Notes: generated by a model from the letters alone, not told the origin. Shown: positions 37,954 to 47,492, counted from the first letter of the stretch. The stretch is DNA of 64,000 nucleotides from Enterococcus mediterraneensis (GCF_900604485.1 NZ_UWOP01000002.1:124001-188000); one strand, 5' to 3'. Translations and numbers: made by a program.

Positions 37954-38274
37954 TTATTGATGATTTATTTGTGATGCTGGAAACGCATCTTTTTTTCGTG
38001 ACAGCTCGTGAAAACTTCGCAACAAATCATAGGTCGTTCGATACCCTTCACAAGCATCTGCAGGCACTTCATATCCATGAGTCACCTCCGCCAGCTGTGC
38101 TAATTCAGATGACACATCCGCGCAAGGATCTTCTTCCGTCTTAGCTTTGATCCTCACAAAAAGCTCACGAACGTCACTCAGCTCCGGATGATGTGCTCCA
38201 TGGACTTTTACTATGCGGTCAGTAAAAAAATCTAATTTTGAAAATTCCTTTTCGATAAACAACTCTTCTGTCAT
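37954..38274 (-). CDS. Short hemerythrin-like protein related to iron-sulfur repair proteins (ScdA/Ric)
   Basis: 106 residues. VKVHGAHHPELSDVRELF and PADACEGYRTTYDLLRSFHEL resemble helices of the ScdA/YtfE di-iron domain, but the protein is shorter and lacks several metal-ligand histidines. It might bind one metal or be a regulatory relative. ATG with AAGGGA upstream. Function uncertain. Confidence 0.6.
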   Translation of the reverse strand: MTEELFIEKEFSKLDFFTDRIVKVHGAHHPELSDVRELFVRIKAKTEEDPCADVSSELAQLAEVTHGYEVPADACEGYRTTYDLLRSFHELSRKKDAFPASQINHQ

Positions 38275-38366
38275 AAACTGATCCCTTCTTTCTGGTTACT
38301 GGTATCAGTATAGACGACTATTATTTGTCAAAAATTGATGGGTATCAAGATTGTGGGATTTCTTCT

Positions 38367-39656
38367 TTAGATTTTTTCTTTATTCGTCATTTTAATAAAT
38401 GGCAGATAAATAATTACGCCTAAAGCAATTAAGAAAACTTGTAATAAAGAGGCTCTCCAGTCTCCATTAGTAGCCAAATATCCTGAAATAACCGGTGGTG
38501 TCGTCCATGGAATCAAAACAGAAGTTTTAGCAATCAAGCCCAAGCTGGTTGCATAATAAGCAATCGTTGTCGTCACAAGCGGAACAATCACCAATGGAAT
38601 ACCTAAAAGCGGATTAAAGACAACTGGGATACCGAACATCATAGGTTCACTTACATTAAATAAAGAAGGAATCGTACCAACTTTTGTGATCGAGCGATAA
38701 TCTTCACGTTTTGAACCAATATAAACAGCTATTACTAGACAAATCAGCATACCGCCTCCGCCCATCCAGCCAAAAGCATCCAAGAAGGGTTTCGTTACGA
38801 TATTGGGCATTTCTGTACCAGCTTTTAAAGCATCCATGTTTTGTTGTAAAGCTGTCAGCATGATCGGTTCTCCTACAGAACCAAGAATAAATGTACCGTG
38901 TAAGCCAAATGCCCATAATAAATTACTTAAAAAAACATAAAGCAACAATCCGCCGATTGATTGAAAAGAAGCAACTAACGGCGCTTGGAAAAATTTCGCG
39001 ATCAAAGCTGGCAAATCTGTATGAGCTCCCCAAACCACTAAAACTTCTATTAGGGCAAAAATCAACGTAACTAAAAATGCGGGAATCAATACATTGAATG
39101 ATTTGGCGATAGAAGGCGGAACGCTTTCAGGCATTTTTATTTTTAGCTGTTCCATCTTTGTAAATTTGCATAATAATGTTACAGAAAAAAGTGCTGCAAT
39201 AATAGCAAGGAACATTCCAGTCGCGCTTGTTTGTGTTTGTGTCAAAACTGCTCCAGCTGTGACGGAATTCCCATCAATATCACTTAGTGTCGTTTGAGCA
39301 GGTAAGACCAATATCGATGAGATCAATCCCACTACTCCTCCAACTAGTCCTTCTTCTCCATAGCTGACGGCTAGCTTATAACCAATCGTCATAGCGATCA
39401 ATAATGCTAAAATACCTAATGTGGAATTATAAACTTGATTTCCCAAATCCATCCATTTAGCTGCTCCCTCAATATTTCTAAGCAGCCCATTTGCTGGACT
39501 CAATACAAGATTATTAATAAGAACCCAAAAGGAAGCAATGATCGTTACAGGGATCAGCGTTACAAATCCATCACGAATTGCTGTGATATGGCGCTGTGAA
39601 GAAAACTTATTAGCAAAAAGCAGCATTTTATCAATCAGTTGATTTGAATCATTCAT
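38367..39656 (-). CDS. PTS EIIC, lactose/cellobiose family
   Basis: 429 residues, EIIC permease with IRDGFVTLIPVTIIASFWVL and SLFNVSEPMMFGIPVVFN. The ATG at 39654-39656 has AAGGAG upstream; a longer frame overlaps the DUF4127 gene. Last gene of an operon with EIIA, nanE, HAD and DUF4127 genes. No EIIB gene is in the operon. Substrate unknown; an amino-sugar-containing oligosaccharide or glycoside is plausible from nanE. Confidence 0.88.
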   Translation of the reverse strand: MNDSNQLIDKMLLFANKFSSQRHITAIRDGFVTLIPVTIIASFWVLINNLVLSPANGLLRNIEGAAKWMDLGNQVYNSTLGILALLIAMTIGYKLAVSYGEEGLVGGVVGLISSILVLPAQTTLSDIDGNSVTAGAVLTQTQTSATGMFLAIIAALFSVTLLCKFTKMEQLKIKMPESVPPSIAKSFNVLIPAFLVTLIFALIEVLVVWGAHTDLPALIAKFFQAPLVASFQSIGGLLLYVFLSNLLWAFGLHGTFILGSVGEPIMLTALQQNMDALKAGTEMPNIVTKPFLDAFGWMGGGGMLICLVIAVYIGSKREDYRSITKVGTIPSLFNVSEPMMFGIPVVFNPLLGIPLVIVPLVTTTIAYYATSLGLIAKTSVLIPWTTPPVISGYLATNGDWRASLLQVFLIALGVIIYLPFIKMTNKEKI

Positions 39657-39672
39657 TTTTTTCTCTCCTTCT

Positions 39673-41193
39673 CTAAAAAACAATAACATCACAATAAATC
39701 TCAAACATCCGATTCCATGGTGAGGATAATTTCTGTATGTTAAAATTTTGCTTTGCAAAACTGTATTGTAAATATTTTTTCGACAGTGAAAGCATTTCTG
39801 TATGGATTTGATCCATAACTTCCTTATCTTTGTCTTTCAGGTCAAAATAGTTTAGACCCATACTAGGCAGTTTCTTTTTCGTTATATTCATACGAATAAT
39901 AGCCTGATAAAAAGCATCTTCAAAAATATTGGAAACTAAATTATTTTTAAGTGCATTACTATCTATTTCGTCTTGTGCAAAAGACAGAGCAGAAAGAGTA
40001 CTCCCTAATGAATTACAGTTTGTATTCCAAGCTTTATAGCAGATCAGTTGTTCCGCTAACTTCTTTTGATCGAGCAGTTGTAAAAGTTCTAAATCCCCGC
40101 CATTAGCAAAAGCGCTATCACAAATCCCGACTTTTTTTCCTTTACGAATAAACTGTTCGATTTGATCGACAAATGTCAACAAATGCCGATAACTGTCATA
40201 AGTAACATCTTTATTCATGAATTGATCCCAAGATTCTTGCATTTTTTTACCGGGAACGTTATAAGCAAGAACAAAATCTGCCTCTGATTCGTCAGCAACT
40301 AAACGCATACCGGCAGCCATGACGTGAGCCTTCAAACTTTCATTGATGATGCGATCTTCATATAGAGGAACCAATGTTGGCCCCAAAGTCGAAGCATACT
40401 GGACAAAAATTGTTGGCTTTGTTCTTTTCCATTCATTGTAAGCACGCGCTAATAAAGTAAACCCTACCTCATCTGCACCAGGATAGACCATAACTTTATC
40501 TTTTAAGCCATTCTCCTGAATCGTTCCATAAACTTTCTTTTGATCAATCGCAGTGTAACCATAAGGAGCTGAGTCATCTTGAGGAATACTCAAGAAATCA
40601 ATGACTCCTTCTTTTACTAGTTGAATATTCATTAGATTAGCGGTTACATTAAATTTTCGACGAAATTCATAATCTTGGATGATCTCTTTTGGAAGTTCAT
40701 TTTTTAAAATTTCTGATTCTTGCTGTTCTGCTGTGGTCAGCTCTTCCCGATCTCTTTTATCTGATAACCATCCATATCTAAAAATTCTTTCCCCATAGTT
40801 CTCATAATAATCCGGTTCTTCATCTGAACTGTTATATCTTGGCGTGCGCATGATCAAATTTGACAAGAAAATTTTCTTTTCTGGGTAATTCTTTTTTAGT
40901 GTTCGAAGATTCACTTCATAATTTTTTAAGTCATCGTGAGTGAGATGATGCAATCTAGAAGGCAACAATCCTCCATATAAAAGCATTTCTGCTGAAATCA
41001 CTAGATAATCTGACCGACAGATCTCTGCTTCAATAAAACTCCAGATTTCAGTTGTATCAGCAGCAGTTTTTTTATACCCCATTTTTTCTATCGGTAAAGA
41101 AATTATTTCAACCTCTCGTGAAACTTCAGCCGCTTTTATTGGATAAACAGCATTGCATGGGCGCTCATCCAAAGGAATATAAAGTATACGCAA
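39673..41193 (-). CDS. DUF4127 family protein
   Basis: 506 residues, start MRILYIPLDERPCN, the family's typical N-terminus; conserved DDSAPYGY, PGADEVG and CDSAFANGGD motifs suggest a metal- or phosphosugar-handling enzyme, but no activity is established to my knowledge. The start is a TTG two bases after the HAD stop. Its place among PTS and nanE genes suggests a role in catabolism of an unusual sugar. Confidence 0.8.
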   Translation of the reverse strand: MRILYIPLDERPCNAVYPIKAAEVSREVEIISLPIEKMGYKKTAADTTEIWSFIEAEICRSDYLVISAEMLLYGGLLPSRLHHLTHDDLKNYEVNLRTLKKNYPEKKIFLSNLIMRTPRYNSSDEEPDYYENYGERIFRYGWLSDKRDREELTTAEQQESEILKNELPKEIIQDYEFRRKFNVTANLMNIQLVKEGVIDFLSIPQDDSAPYGYTAIDQKKVYGTIQENGLKDKVMVYPGADEVGFTLLARAYNEWKRTKPTIFVQYASTLGPTLVPLYEDRIINESLKAHVMAAGMRLVADESEADFVLAYNVPGKKMQESWDQFMNKDVTYDSYRHLLTFVDQIEQFIRKGKKVGICDSAFANGGDLELLQLLDQKKLAEQLICYKAWNTNCNSLGSTLSALSFAQDEIDSNALKNNLVSNIFEDAFYQAIIRMNITKKKLPSMGLNYFDLKDKDKEVMDQIHTEMLSLSKKYLQYSFAKQNFNIQKLSSPWNRMFEIYCDVIVF

Positions 41194-41195
41194 AT

Positions 41196-42008
41196 TTAAT
41201 TCATTCCTTTCGCATATGAATAGATTTCATCAACGATGTGTCCAACCGTTTTCTGATATCGGCCTGCTTGTTGGATGATATCAGAGGCTGCTTCTCTGAC
41301 CGCATACGCATGATCAGTCAATTGAAACATGGAAACATCACTTTCAGCATCCCCGGCCACATAGACATTTTCTCTAGAAACAGCTAATCTTTTCATGATA
41401 AAAGACACAGCATTTCCTTTTGAAACTTTTTCAGAAAACACTTCTAAGGAAGATGGACTTGTTTGAACGATTCCTACCTTATCTTTCCCCAAATTCGTTT
41501 CGATTCGTTCTTTGATTAACGCAAAGTCGCTAGCTGTCCCAAAAGTCAGATAAATCATCAGTTCTTCAGCGTGCTGCAAGACATATTCAGGAAGATTCTC
41601 AATTACAATTGAAGTATCAACGAATTCAGCAACGTTTTCAGGATCTCTCGGACTTGGAAAGAGACGATTTTGCATAGTAGAAACTTCCGTACGCAAATTC
41701 ATACCAAAAATAGCTTGATTTAAAGAAGCAATATATTCGCTAGGAATACTTTCATTAAAAACTGCTTCATCCTGAGCATTTTTAATGACTGCTCCATTCT
41801 GACTGATGCGAAATTCTCCTTGGAAACCCAACTGCTGTTCAACGTATCGAATATCGCTGTCCATGCGCCCAGTACAAATCACAAAATGTCCGCCATCTTC
41901 ACAGAATTTTTTGATTTTTTTCAAGCTGTCATTGTCTATCTTTCCCTTGGCATCTAATAAAGTACCATCTAAATCGCAAATCAATAATTTATTTTCCATT
42001 AATTTCAA
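41196..42008 (-). CDS. Cof-type HAD phosphatase
   Basis: 270 residues. Nucleophile motif CDLDGTLLDAKG, later GDAESDVSMFQLTDHAYAV typical of Cof/HAD-IIB enzymes that dephosphorylate sugar phosphates or cofactors. The TTG at 42006-42008 overlaps the nanE stop as TTGA and has AGGAGGA 10 nt upstream; an ATG three codons on is the alternative. Confidence 0.88.
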   Translation of the reverse strand: MKLMENKLLICDLDGTLLDAKGKIDNDSLKKIKKFCEDGGHFVICTGRMDSDIRYVEQQLGFQGEFRISQNGAVIKNAQDEAVFNESIPSEYIASLNQAIFGMNLRTEVSTMQNRLFPSPRDPENVAEFVDTSIVIENLPEYVLQHAEELMIYLTFGTASDFALIKERIETNLGKDKVGIVQTSPSSLEVFSEKVSKGNAVSFIMKRLAVSRENVYVAGDAESDVSMFQLTDHAYAVREAASDIIQQAGRYQKTVGHIVDEIYSYAKGMN

Positions 42009-42694
42009 AGAGTTTCGTCCTCCTGTGCTTTCTTTGCAGCTTCGGCATAGCGTTTCGTGATCAGTTGAGGTCGCGTGATAATGGATCCGACCACTACAGC
42101 AAAAGCGCCTAATTTCAATGCTTTAGTTACTTGCCCCGGCTGGTCTGTATGTCCTTCCATAATTACAGGAACCTTACAATGATCAATAATTTTTTGTAAA
42201 AGTTCAAAATCCGGAGTATCGGTTTTTTTAGAATAATCCGTATATCCCGCCATCGTCGTCGAAATAATATCGAACCCAACTTCTTCAGCAGTGACCGCTT
42301 CTTCAAAAGTAGAAATATCTGCCATCGCTATTCTTCCTGCATCATGGATCTGTTTTACTAAATCGATGATTTTTTCATTATGGGGACGTTTTCTTTTTGT
42401 CGCGTCCAAAGCGATGATTTCTGCTTTTGTAGACAAGAGTTCGGAAACTTCTTTTGCTGTTGCTGTGATATATACTTCAGAATCTGGATAATCTCGTTTG
42501 ATAATACCAATCAGCGGCAGGTCAACTACCTTTTTGATTTCTTCGATATCTTCCACGGAGTTCGCTCTGATACCTGCAGCTCCACCTTGTTGAGCAGCCA
42601 AAGCCATTCTGCCCATGATAAATGGACTATGTAGTGGCTCGTTTTCCAATGCTTGACAGGATACAATAAGCTTTCCTTCTAGTTTTTCTAACAT
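42005..42694 (-). CDS. nanE: N-acetylmannosamine-6-phosphate 2-epimerase (NanE), copy 1
   Basis: 229 residues. [50 protein letters not shown] and IMEGHTDQPGQ match NanE, which converts ManNAc-6-P to GlcNAc-6-P. The ATG follows GAGGAGGAATCTC. In a PTS operon without sialate lyase or ManNAc kinase, suggesting that the imported PTS product itself contains or yields ManNAc-6-P. A second copy is at 52007-52708. Confidence 0.9.
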   Translation of the reverse strand: MLEKLEGKLIVSCQALENEPLHSPFIMGRMALAAQQGGAAGIRANSVEDIEEIKKVVDLPLIGIIKRDYPDSEVYITATAKEVSELLSTKAEIIALDATKRKRPHNEKIIDLVKQIHDAGRIAMADISTFEEAVTAEEVGFDIISTTMAGYTDYSKKTDTPDFELLQKIIDHCKVPVIMEGHTDQPGQVTKALKLGAFAVVVGSIITRPQLITKRYAEAAKKAQEDETL

Positions 42695-42708
42695 GAGATT
42701 CCTCCTCA

Positions 42709-43023
42709 TTAGCTTTCTATTTTTTTATACAAATCAATGATCTCTTTCGCAAGATCTGTAAAAGTAATCGCCGTCATTAGATGATCTTGACTATGAACTG
42801 TCAGTAGAGTGATTTCCATGTTATTTCCTTGTGCTTCTTGCGTTAGCATATTGGTTTGAGAATGATGGGCTTTTACCAGCGAATTTTCTGCATCTGCTAT
42901 TTTTTGCTCTGCTTCGATAAAATTTCCGATTTTTGCGGCTTGAATTGCTTCCATGGCATCGCTTTTCGCGTTACCGCCGTACATGATCAAACCCATAAGC
43001 GCTTCAAGATTTTTTTCATTCAT
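42709..43023 (-). CDS. PTS EIIA, lactose/cellobiose family
   Basis: 104 residues, three-helix EIIA(Lac) with the phosphorylated His in LLTVHSQDHLM. First gene of the EIIA-nanE-HAD-DUF4127-EIIC operon. AAAGGAAG precedes the ATG. Confidence 0.92.
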   Translation of the reverse strand: MNEKNLEALMGLIMYGGNAKSDAMEAIQAAKIGNFIEAEQKIADAENSLVKAHHSQTNMLTQEAQGNNMEITLLTVHSQDHLMTAITFTDLAKEIIDLYKKIES

Positions 43024-43132
43024 AAATGTTTCTTCCTTTCATTGATTTTTGCTTGTTCAGATGATCATGATCATCTAGCATGCCATAAATTGTTGTATTG
43101 ATCATATTTCCTTTCATCTTCTCCCTGGCACA

Positions 43133-43161
43133 ATATTACACCTTTTTTCACTTTTTGTAAA
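43133..43161 (-). promoter_or_regulatory. Promoter of the EIIA-nanE operon
   Basis: TTTACA (43156-43161), 17-bp spacer, TAATAT (43133-43138) on the minus strand. The -35 overlaps the palindrome TGTAAATGTTTTACA (43156-43170), a candidate operator. Confidence 0.7.
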
Positions 43162-43204
43162 TGTTTTACATTATATTTTTTATTTTGGTGGATTATTCCA
43201 CTTT

Positions 43205-43252
43205 TGTGTCACTTTTCTTTTTAATTGGCAAAAATTTCAATCTTTAAATGGC
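43205..43252 (-). promoter_or_regulatory. Regulatory block shared with the rpiR promoter
   Basis: GCCATTTAAA (43243-43252) and GAAAAGTGACACA (43205-43217) on the minus strand recur on the plus strand upstream of rpiR at 47765-47774 and 47777-47789. Likely binding sites for the same regulator, perhaps the RpiR protein. Confidence 0.55.
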
Positions 43253-43257
43253 GAAAA

Positions 43258-43298
43258 ACAAAGAGCGTGAGACCCTATCCTTATCTCACGCTCTTTGT
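43258..43298 (-). terminator. Terminator after the DeoR-HAD pair
   Basis: ACAAAGAGCGTGAGA pairs with TCTCACGCTCTTTGT, a perfect 15-bp stem with an 11-nt loop. Confidence 0.85.
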
Positions 43299-43931
43299 CT
43301 ATTTTTCTAACAAATCAAGTATTTCTTGAGGAGAATCAATAATTATATCTACACTTTGAAATTTTTCTATATTTTTGGCTCCCCATTTAGCTAAACCAAA
43401 TGCTATCCCACAAGCTTTCGCACTTTGCATGTCATATAATGAATCACCAATATAAATCGTTTCTTCTTTTTTTATGCCCAATTCATCAATTGCCTTTTGT
43501 ATGGGGTCCGGAAAAGGTTTATGCAACTTAGTATCTGAAGCTGTAATTTGTATATCAAAATATAGATTTAAATTAAATCGATCAAACTCATTTTTCATTT
43601 CTTCTTTTGTTTTAGATGTGACAAGTCCTAATTGAATCCCTTTTACATGCAATGTCTGTAATGTTTCTTCTATATGCGGAAAAACTTGAGCATTGTCTGC
43701 TAATAAAAGTACGTTTTCACCCCATTTTGATAAGAGAGTTTCCTCTTCTTCTTCCGTATTTATAAACTTTTTAATGGCTTCTCTTCCGGGAATACCTAAA
43801 ATATAATGTAATTCTTTAATCGGGATTTCCTTCTCTAATTCTTCACGCAATGTTTTTTGCAGAGAATGTGTCATAACATATTCTGTATCAATAATCGTTC
43901 CATCAACATCAAATAATATCGTTTTAATCAT
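43299..43931 (-). CDS. HAD-superfamily phosphatase (PgmB/Gph-like)
   Basis: 210 residues. DVDGTIIDTEYV nucleophile motif, LGLVTSKTK, and GDSLYDMQSAKACG. Predicted sugar-phosphate phosphatase or mutase. It overlaps the DeoR gene by 8 nt with AAGGAG upstream, so it is probably coupled to it. Confidence 0.88.
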   Translation of the reverse strand: MIKTILFDVDGTIIDTEYVMTHSLQKTLREELEKEIPIKELHYILGIPGREAIKKFINTEEEEETLLSKWGENVLLLADNAQVFPHIEETLQTLHVKGIQLGLVTSKTKEEMKNEFDRFNLNLYFDIQITASDTKLHKPFPDPIQKAIDELGIKKEETIYIGDSLYDMQSAKACGIAFGLAKWGAKNIEKFQSVDIIIDSPQEILDLLEK

Positions 43932-44694
43932 AGCTATTCTCCTTTGTGTAGATGATTTTGCTGTTTCCTATTCTAACGGCTAATTCTTCAGGAATTTTTT
44001 TATCGGTTACCAAGTAGTCGAGTTCTTCAAACGTATAGATAAGATAATTATGAGATAAGTTGATTTTTGTATGGTCGCATAGCAGTACGATTTTATTACT
44101 TTTCTCTCTAATTGCCTGCTTCATTGCTATATCTTCTTCATGGGCATAATAGATTCCTTGATTATTTATACCTGCACAACTTAAGAAAGAAATATCAAAC
44201 CGATACTTAGTTAATTCCCAGATTGGATATCCACCAGTAACTGAACGGCTTTCTTTATTTAATGTTCCTCCAAGAATCGTAGTAGGGATTGAAGTAGTCT
44301 TCAAAAATTGATCGGCAATGTCAATCGAGTTTGTCACAGCCAAGTTTATGTTTCTATTCGCTAAATATTGAGGCAAAAGAGAGATTGTGGTCGACACATC
44401 TAAATATACGGTTTGCTTTTCAAGTAATAGTTTACTTGCTTCTTTAGCAATTTGCTTTTTCACTTGAAGTTCTTGATCTGTTCTTCCTAAATATCCATCT
44501 ATTTTATTAAACGAATTTGCTAAACTGATACCTCCGTAAGTTCTAATCACAAGGTTGTTATCCGCTAGTTTTATTGTATCTCTTCTAGCCGTGTCTCTAG
44601 AAGCACCTGTAAGCTGCATAATGTCTTGTAAAGTCAATGATTTTTCTTTTTCCAGTCTTTCCATAATTATCATCAATCTTTTTTGTTGATTCAC
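43924..44694 (-). CDS. DeoR-family sugar-responsive repressor
   Basis: 256 residues: N-terminal helix-turn-helix (LTLQDIMQLTGASRDTARRDTI) and DeoRC sensor domain (DVSTTISLLPQYL, SFLSCAGINNQGIYYAHEED). Such proteins bind phosphosugars. It is co-transcribed with a HAD phosphatase and lies upstream of the EIIA-nanE operon, which it may control in addition. Confidence 0.9.
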   Translation of the reverse strand: MNQQKRLMIIMERLEKEKSLTLQDIMQLTGASRDTARRDTIKLADNNLVIRTYGGISLANSFNKIDGYLGRTDQELQVKKQIAKEASKLLLEKQTVYLDVSTTISLLPQYLANRNINLAVTNSIDIADQFLKTTSIPTTILGGTLNKESRSVTGGYPIWELTKYRFDISFLSCAGINNQGIYYAHEEDIAMKQAIREKSNKIVLLCDHTKINLSHNYLIYTFEELDYLVTDKKIPEELAVRIGNSKIIYTKENSYD

Positions 44695-45075
44695 CTATTC
44701 AATCCCTTTCGTAAAAAAATAAGTAATTTTAAGCATATAAATATAATAGCTTAAAATTACTTAAATGTACACTAGTATATAGTGTACAGAAAATCAGGCG
44801 TTTCTGAACAGTCTATTTATGAGCTTCATTCAGTATAGAAACAAAATAGTGAATATAAAGCAAATAAATATAGGATAGGTTTTACTTATTCTTCACCGCT
44901 GCTATTTTACTAGGAAATCCTACGACAATTTTGAGATTGCTTTTTTTCTCCCTGAAGACAAAAAGATGCACTTATATACAAATAAAAACTCCCTATATAG
45001 TAGTTAGGGAGTTTTATATCTTATCAACGCATCATTGATGTGATTTTACTTTTATGTGAATATCATACGTTATTA
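44695..45075. other. Intergenic region with a bidirectional terminator
   Basis: AAAACTCCCTA (44985-44995) / TAGGGAGTTTT (45005-45015) is a terminator between the hrtA-like gene and the deoR promoter region. No gene seen in the remaining sequence. Confidence 0.7.
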
Positions 45076-45762
45076 TCAATTATATTGTAAAGCATTTCCA
45101 CGTGACAGTTTCCCATCTTGCATGGTGTAAACTTGGTCGACTTTGTCTAGTAAACGTAGATCATGGGTAATCATAACCACACCTCGATTATACTCGTGAG
45201 CAATTCGTGCAAGTAGATCAACAACTTGATGCGCACGTTCTGTATCAAGGCTAGCTGTGGGTTCATCAGCTAATATGATGCTTGGGTTATTATATAATGC
45301 GCGAGCAATTGCTGCTCTTTGTCGCTCTCCACCGGATAAATCTTTCGGATAAGATCGTAATACCTTGTTTAGATCCAGCAGATCTAATAGTTCTTCACGA
45401 TTCATTTTTTTTGAATTTGGCTTATCTAAACGATCTATTAAATCTAACTGTTCTTGAACATTCAAAAATGGAATCAAATTTGATGCTTGTAAGATAAAGC
45501 CAAATTCCTTAAAACGCAAATTTGTTTTTTCTTTTTCAGTCATTTGTATTGTTTCTTTATTTTTTATAATTATTTGACCACTAGTTGGTGTTTGCAAGTT
45601 TCCTAGTGTCGTTAAGAAAGTTGTTTTTCCTGATCCTGAAGGACCAACAATAGCAGTAAACTCTCCTTCCTTTAATTCAAAATTGGTAGGGAATAGAGCT
45701 TGTGTTAATGTATGTCCACTTCCATATGTCTTGGTGACATTCTTCATTTCTACTAAATTCAT
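45076..45762 (-). CDS. hrtA: ABC ATPase, HrtA-like (heme efflux)
   Basis: 228 residues. Walker A GPSGSGKTTF, signature LSGGERQR, Walker B IILADEPTASLDT, and ITHDLRLLDKVDQVYTM near the end, close to HrtA. Together with the upstream permease and TetR gene it has the order regulator-permease-ATPase of the lactococcal hrtRBA heme exporter. The heme role is inferred from this order and protein character. Confidence 0.75.
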   Translation of the reverse strand: MNLVEMKNVTKTYGSGHTLTQALFPTNFELKEGEFTAIVGPSGSGKTTFLTTLGNLQTPTSGQIIIKNKETIQMTEKEKTNLRFKEFGFILQASNLIPFLNVQEQLDLIDRLDKPNSKKMNREELLDLLDLNKVLRSYPKDLSGGERQRAAIARALYNNPSIILADEPTASLDTERAHQVVDLLARIAHEYNRGVVMITHDLRLLDKVDQVYTMQDGKLSRGNALQYN

Positions 45763-45765
45763 TGT

Positions 45766-46821
45766 TTATTCTCCAATCGCTTCTATAGGATCAATTTTCA
45801 AAATCTTAGGCAACGAGATTAGCCCTCCCAACAGAGCCATTATAATGATTGCTAAACCTAGAAGTGAATAGGCTAGCCAGCTAGGGTAAAAGAAAAGGGT
45901 TGCCGGTAAAACAAATTTTACTGCCCATACGCCAATAAGTGCCATTAAAACACCCATACCTGATAAAACGAATATTTGACAAAATAGAGACCAGATAATT
46001 GTTTTGGATTGAATACCTTGTGCACGCATAATGCCATAAAGCCCTAGTTTTTGAATCATGATAATGTAAATGAAAATACCGACTACTAAACAAGTAATAA
46101 CTACCAGAGCTATGATCATTCCCATAAACACATTTACTTCCGGTGTATAGCCAGGAATATTACTGATCATATCTTGTTCGGTTACTTGTACCAAGCCCTC
46201 CCCAGAGACATCAACATCATTGTTTAGAACAATTGCTGAAATGGTTTTGGTTGTTTTATCCGTATGCTGTAACTTCCAGTAGGTAGACAAATCAGTATAA
46301 ATGACCGGCACGGTAAAAAATTTACTGTCATTCGTTATACCGACGACTTTATATTCGTCAGTACTTCCATTTAACTGTATCTGATCGCCCATTTTAATAT
46401 TATAATTTTCCATCGATTGATCAATGATAACTTCATTCTTACTTTCAGGATAATGACCTTCAATAAGTTTAGGGGCAATAAAACTGTCCCAATTTTGAGC
46501 AAAAATTGAGATATTCACTGTCGTATCATCATTTTTTAGATTTGTTACAGCAAACATATATCCTAGGGGTGCCGCGTCATCTGACAACTTATCTTTATAG
46601 TTATCTTCAGTAATAAAGGAGGCTGTTAGATTCTTATTTGCATATTTTGAGAGTACTACTCCTGTTGAATCCCAGTTATCCGCTGCGGTTCGGTTATCTC
46701 GAACTAAACCAATTGCTAGGCTTGTCATAAAGAAGACCATAAACGATATAAGGAAAACTGTAACTAGGACAAGGCTGTAACGAAGTTTGTTGTGTAAAAT
46801 TTCTTTTATTGCAAGATACAT
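45766..46821 (-). CDS. hrtB: FtsX/MacB-type permease, HrtB-like (heme efflux)
   Basis: 351 residues: N-terminal helix (IKEILHNKLRYSLVLVTVFL), a roughly 200-residue extracellular domain and three C-terminal helices, ending in PKILKIDPIEAIGE. Size and topology equal HrtB. It follows the TetR gene by 5 bp and precedes the ATPase by 3 bp. Confidence 0.75.
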   Translation of the reverse strand: MYLAIKEILHNKLRYSLVLVTVFLISFMVFFMTSLAIGLVRDNRTAADNWDSTGVVLSKYANKNLTASFITEDNYKDKLSDDAAPLGYMFAVTNLKNDDTTVNISIFAQNWDSFIAPKLIEGHYPESKNEVIIDQSMENYNIKMGDQIQLNGSTDEYKVVGITNDSKFFTVPVIYTDLSTYWKLQHTDKTTKTISAIVLNNDVDVSGEGLVQVTEQDMISNIPGYTPEVNVFMGMIIALVVITCLVVGIFIYIIMIQKLGLYGIMRAQGIQSKTIIWSLFCQIFVLSGMGVLMALIGVWAVKFVLPATLFFYPSWLAYSLLGLAIIIMALLGGLISLPKILKIDPIEAIGE

Positions 46822-46826
46822 TATTT

Positions 46827-47471
46827 TTATTCCTTTCTATTTTTAACTCCATTGTAAATTAAGTCTACAATTTCTTCTAAACGTTGATTTTGTTGCTGTT
46901 CAGTCATTTTTTTATTAAAAATCAGACATTGAACAAACAACATAAGAATCTGACTGGCAATCGCTGAGAACAAGCTCGTTAACGTGATTTTTTCATCTAT
47001 TTTCGAAAAAAGGGAATGTTCTCTTGTCCAATTATTCTTATTATTGGAATCAATATATGAGAAAAAATCTTGTTGTAACTCTTCGTTTATTAGTATTTCG
47101 GACAAGAAAATTAAGACAATATCTTTATTTTCCATTAGAAATTGATAACGATTAAAAACGATGTAATGAATAATCTCTTTTACTTCTGCTTTTTTTTCAA
47201 GATCTTCAAAAAAATCGGAAGTAAAAGCAGGTAATATGTGATCTAAAATGGGTGTAAGTAAATTCATCGTTAAATCATGCTTATTTGTAAAAAACTTAAA
47301 AATTAGCGCTTTTGAAAAACCGGCTTCTTTCGCGATTTGACTGGTTGAAGTGTTGGATATTCCTTGTTTTGAATAAAGTCTAATAGTAGCTTCTAATATT
47401 TTCCGCTTGTTCTCTGGCATTTCAGCCATATTTAGCCACTGTTCATAATTCGTCATAATCGTTTCTGACAT
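46827..47471 (-). CDS. TetR-family regulator of the HrtBA-like exporter
   Basis: 214 residues. Helix-turn-helix at about 25-65 (KILEATIRLYSKQGISNTST, IAKEAGFSKALIFKFFTNKH). The ATG at 47469-47471 is chosen because a longer frame would run through the promoter and operator. First gene of the operon, so it represses itself and the exporter. Its operator is most likely the 36-bp palindrome just upstream. In E. faecalis a TetR-family heme sensor (FhtR) controls hrtBA; this protein is a candidate equivalent. Confidence 0.82.
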   Translation of the reverse strand: MSETIMTNYEQWLNMAEMPENKRKILEATIRLYSKQGISNTSTSQIAKEAGFSKALIFKFFTNKHDLTMNLLTPILDHILPAFTSDFFEDLEKKAEVKEIIHYIVFNRYQFLMENKDIVLIFLSEILINEELQQDFFSYIDSNNKNNWTREHSLFSKIDEKITLTSLFSAIASQILMLFVQCLIFNKKMTEQQQNQRLEEIVDLIYNGVKNRKE

Positions 47472-47492
47472 TTCATACCTACTTTCTATAAT

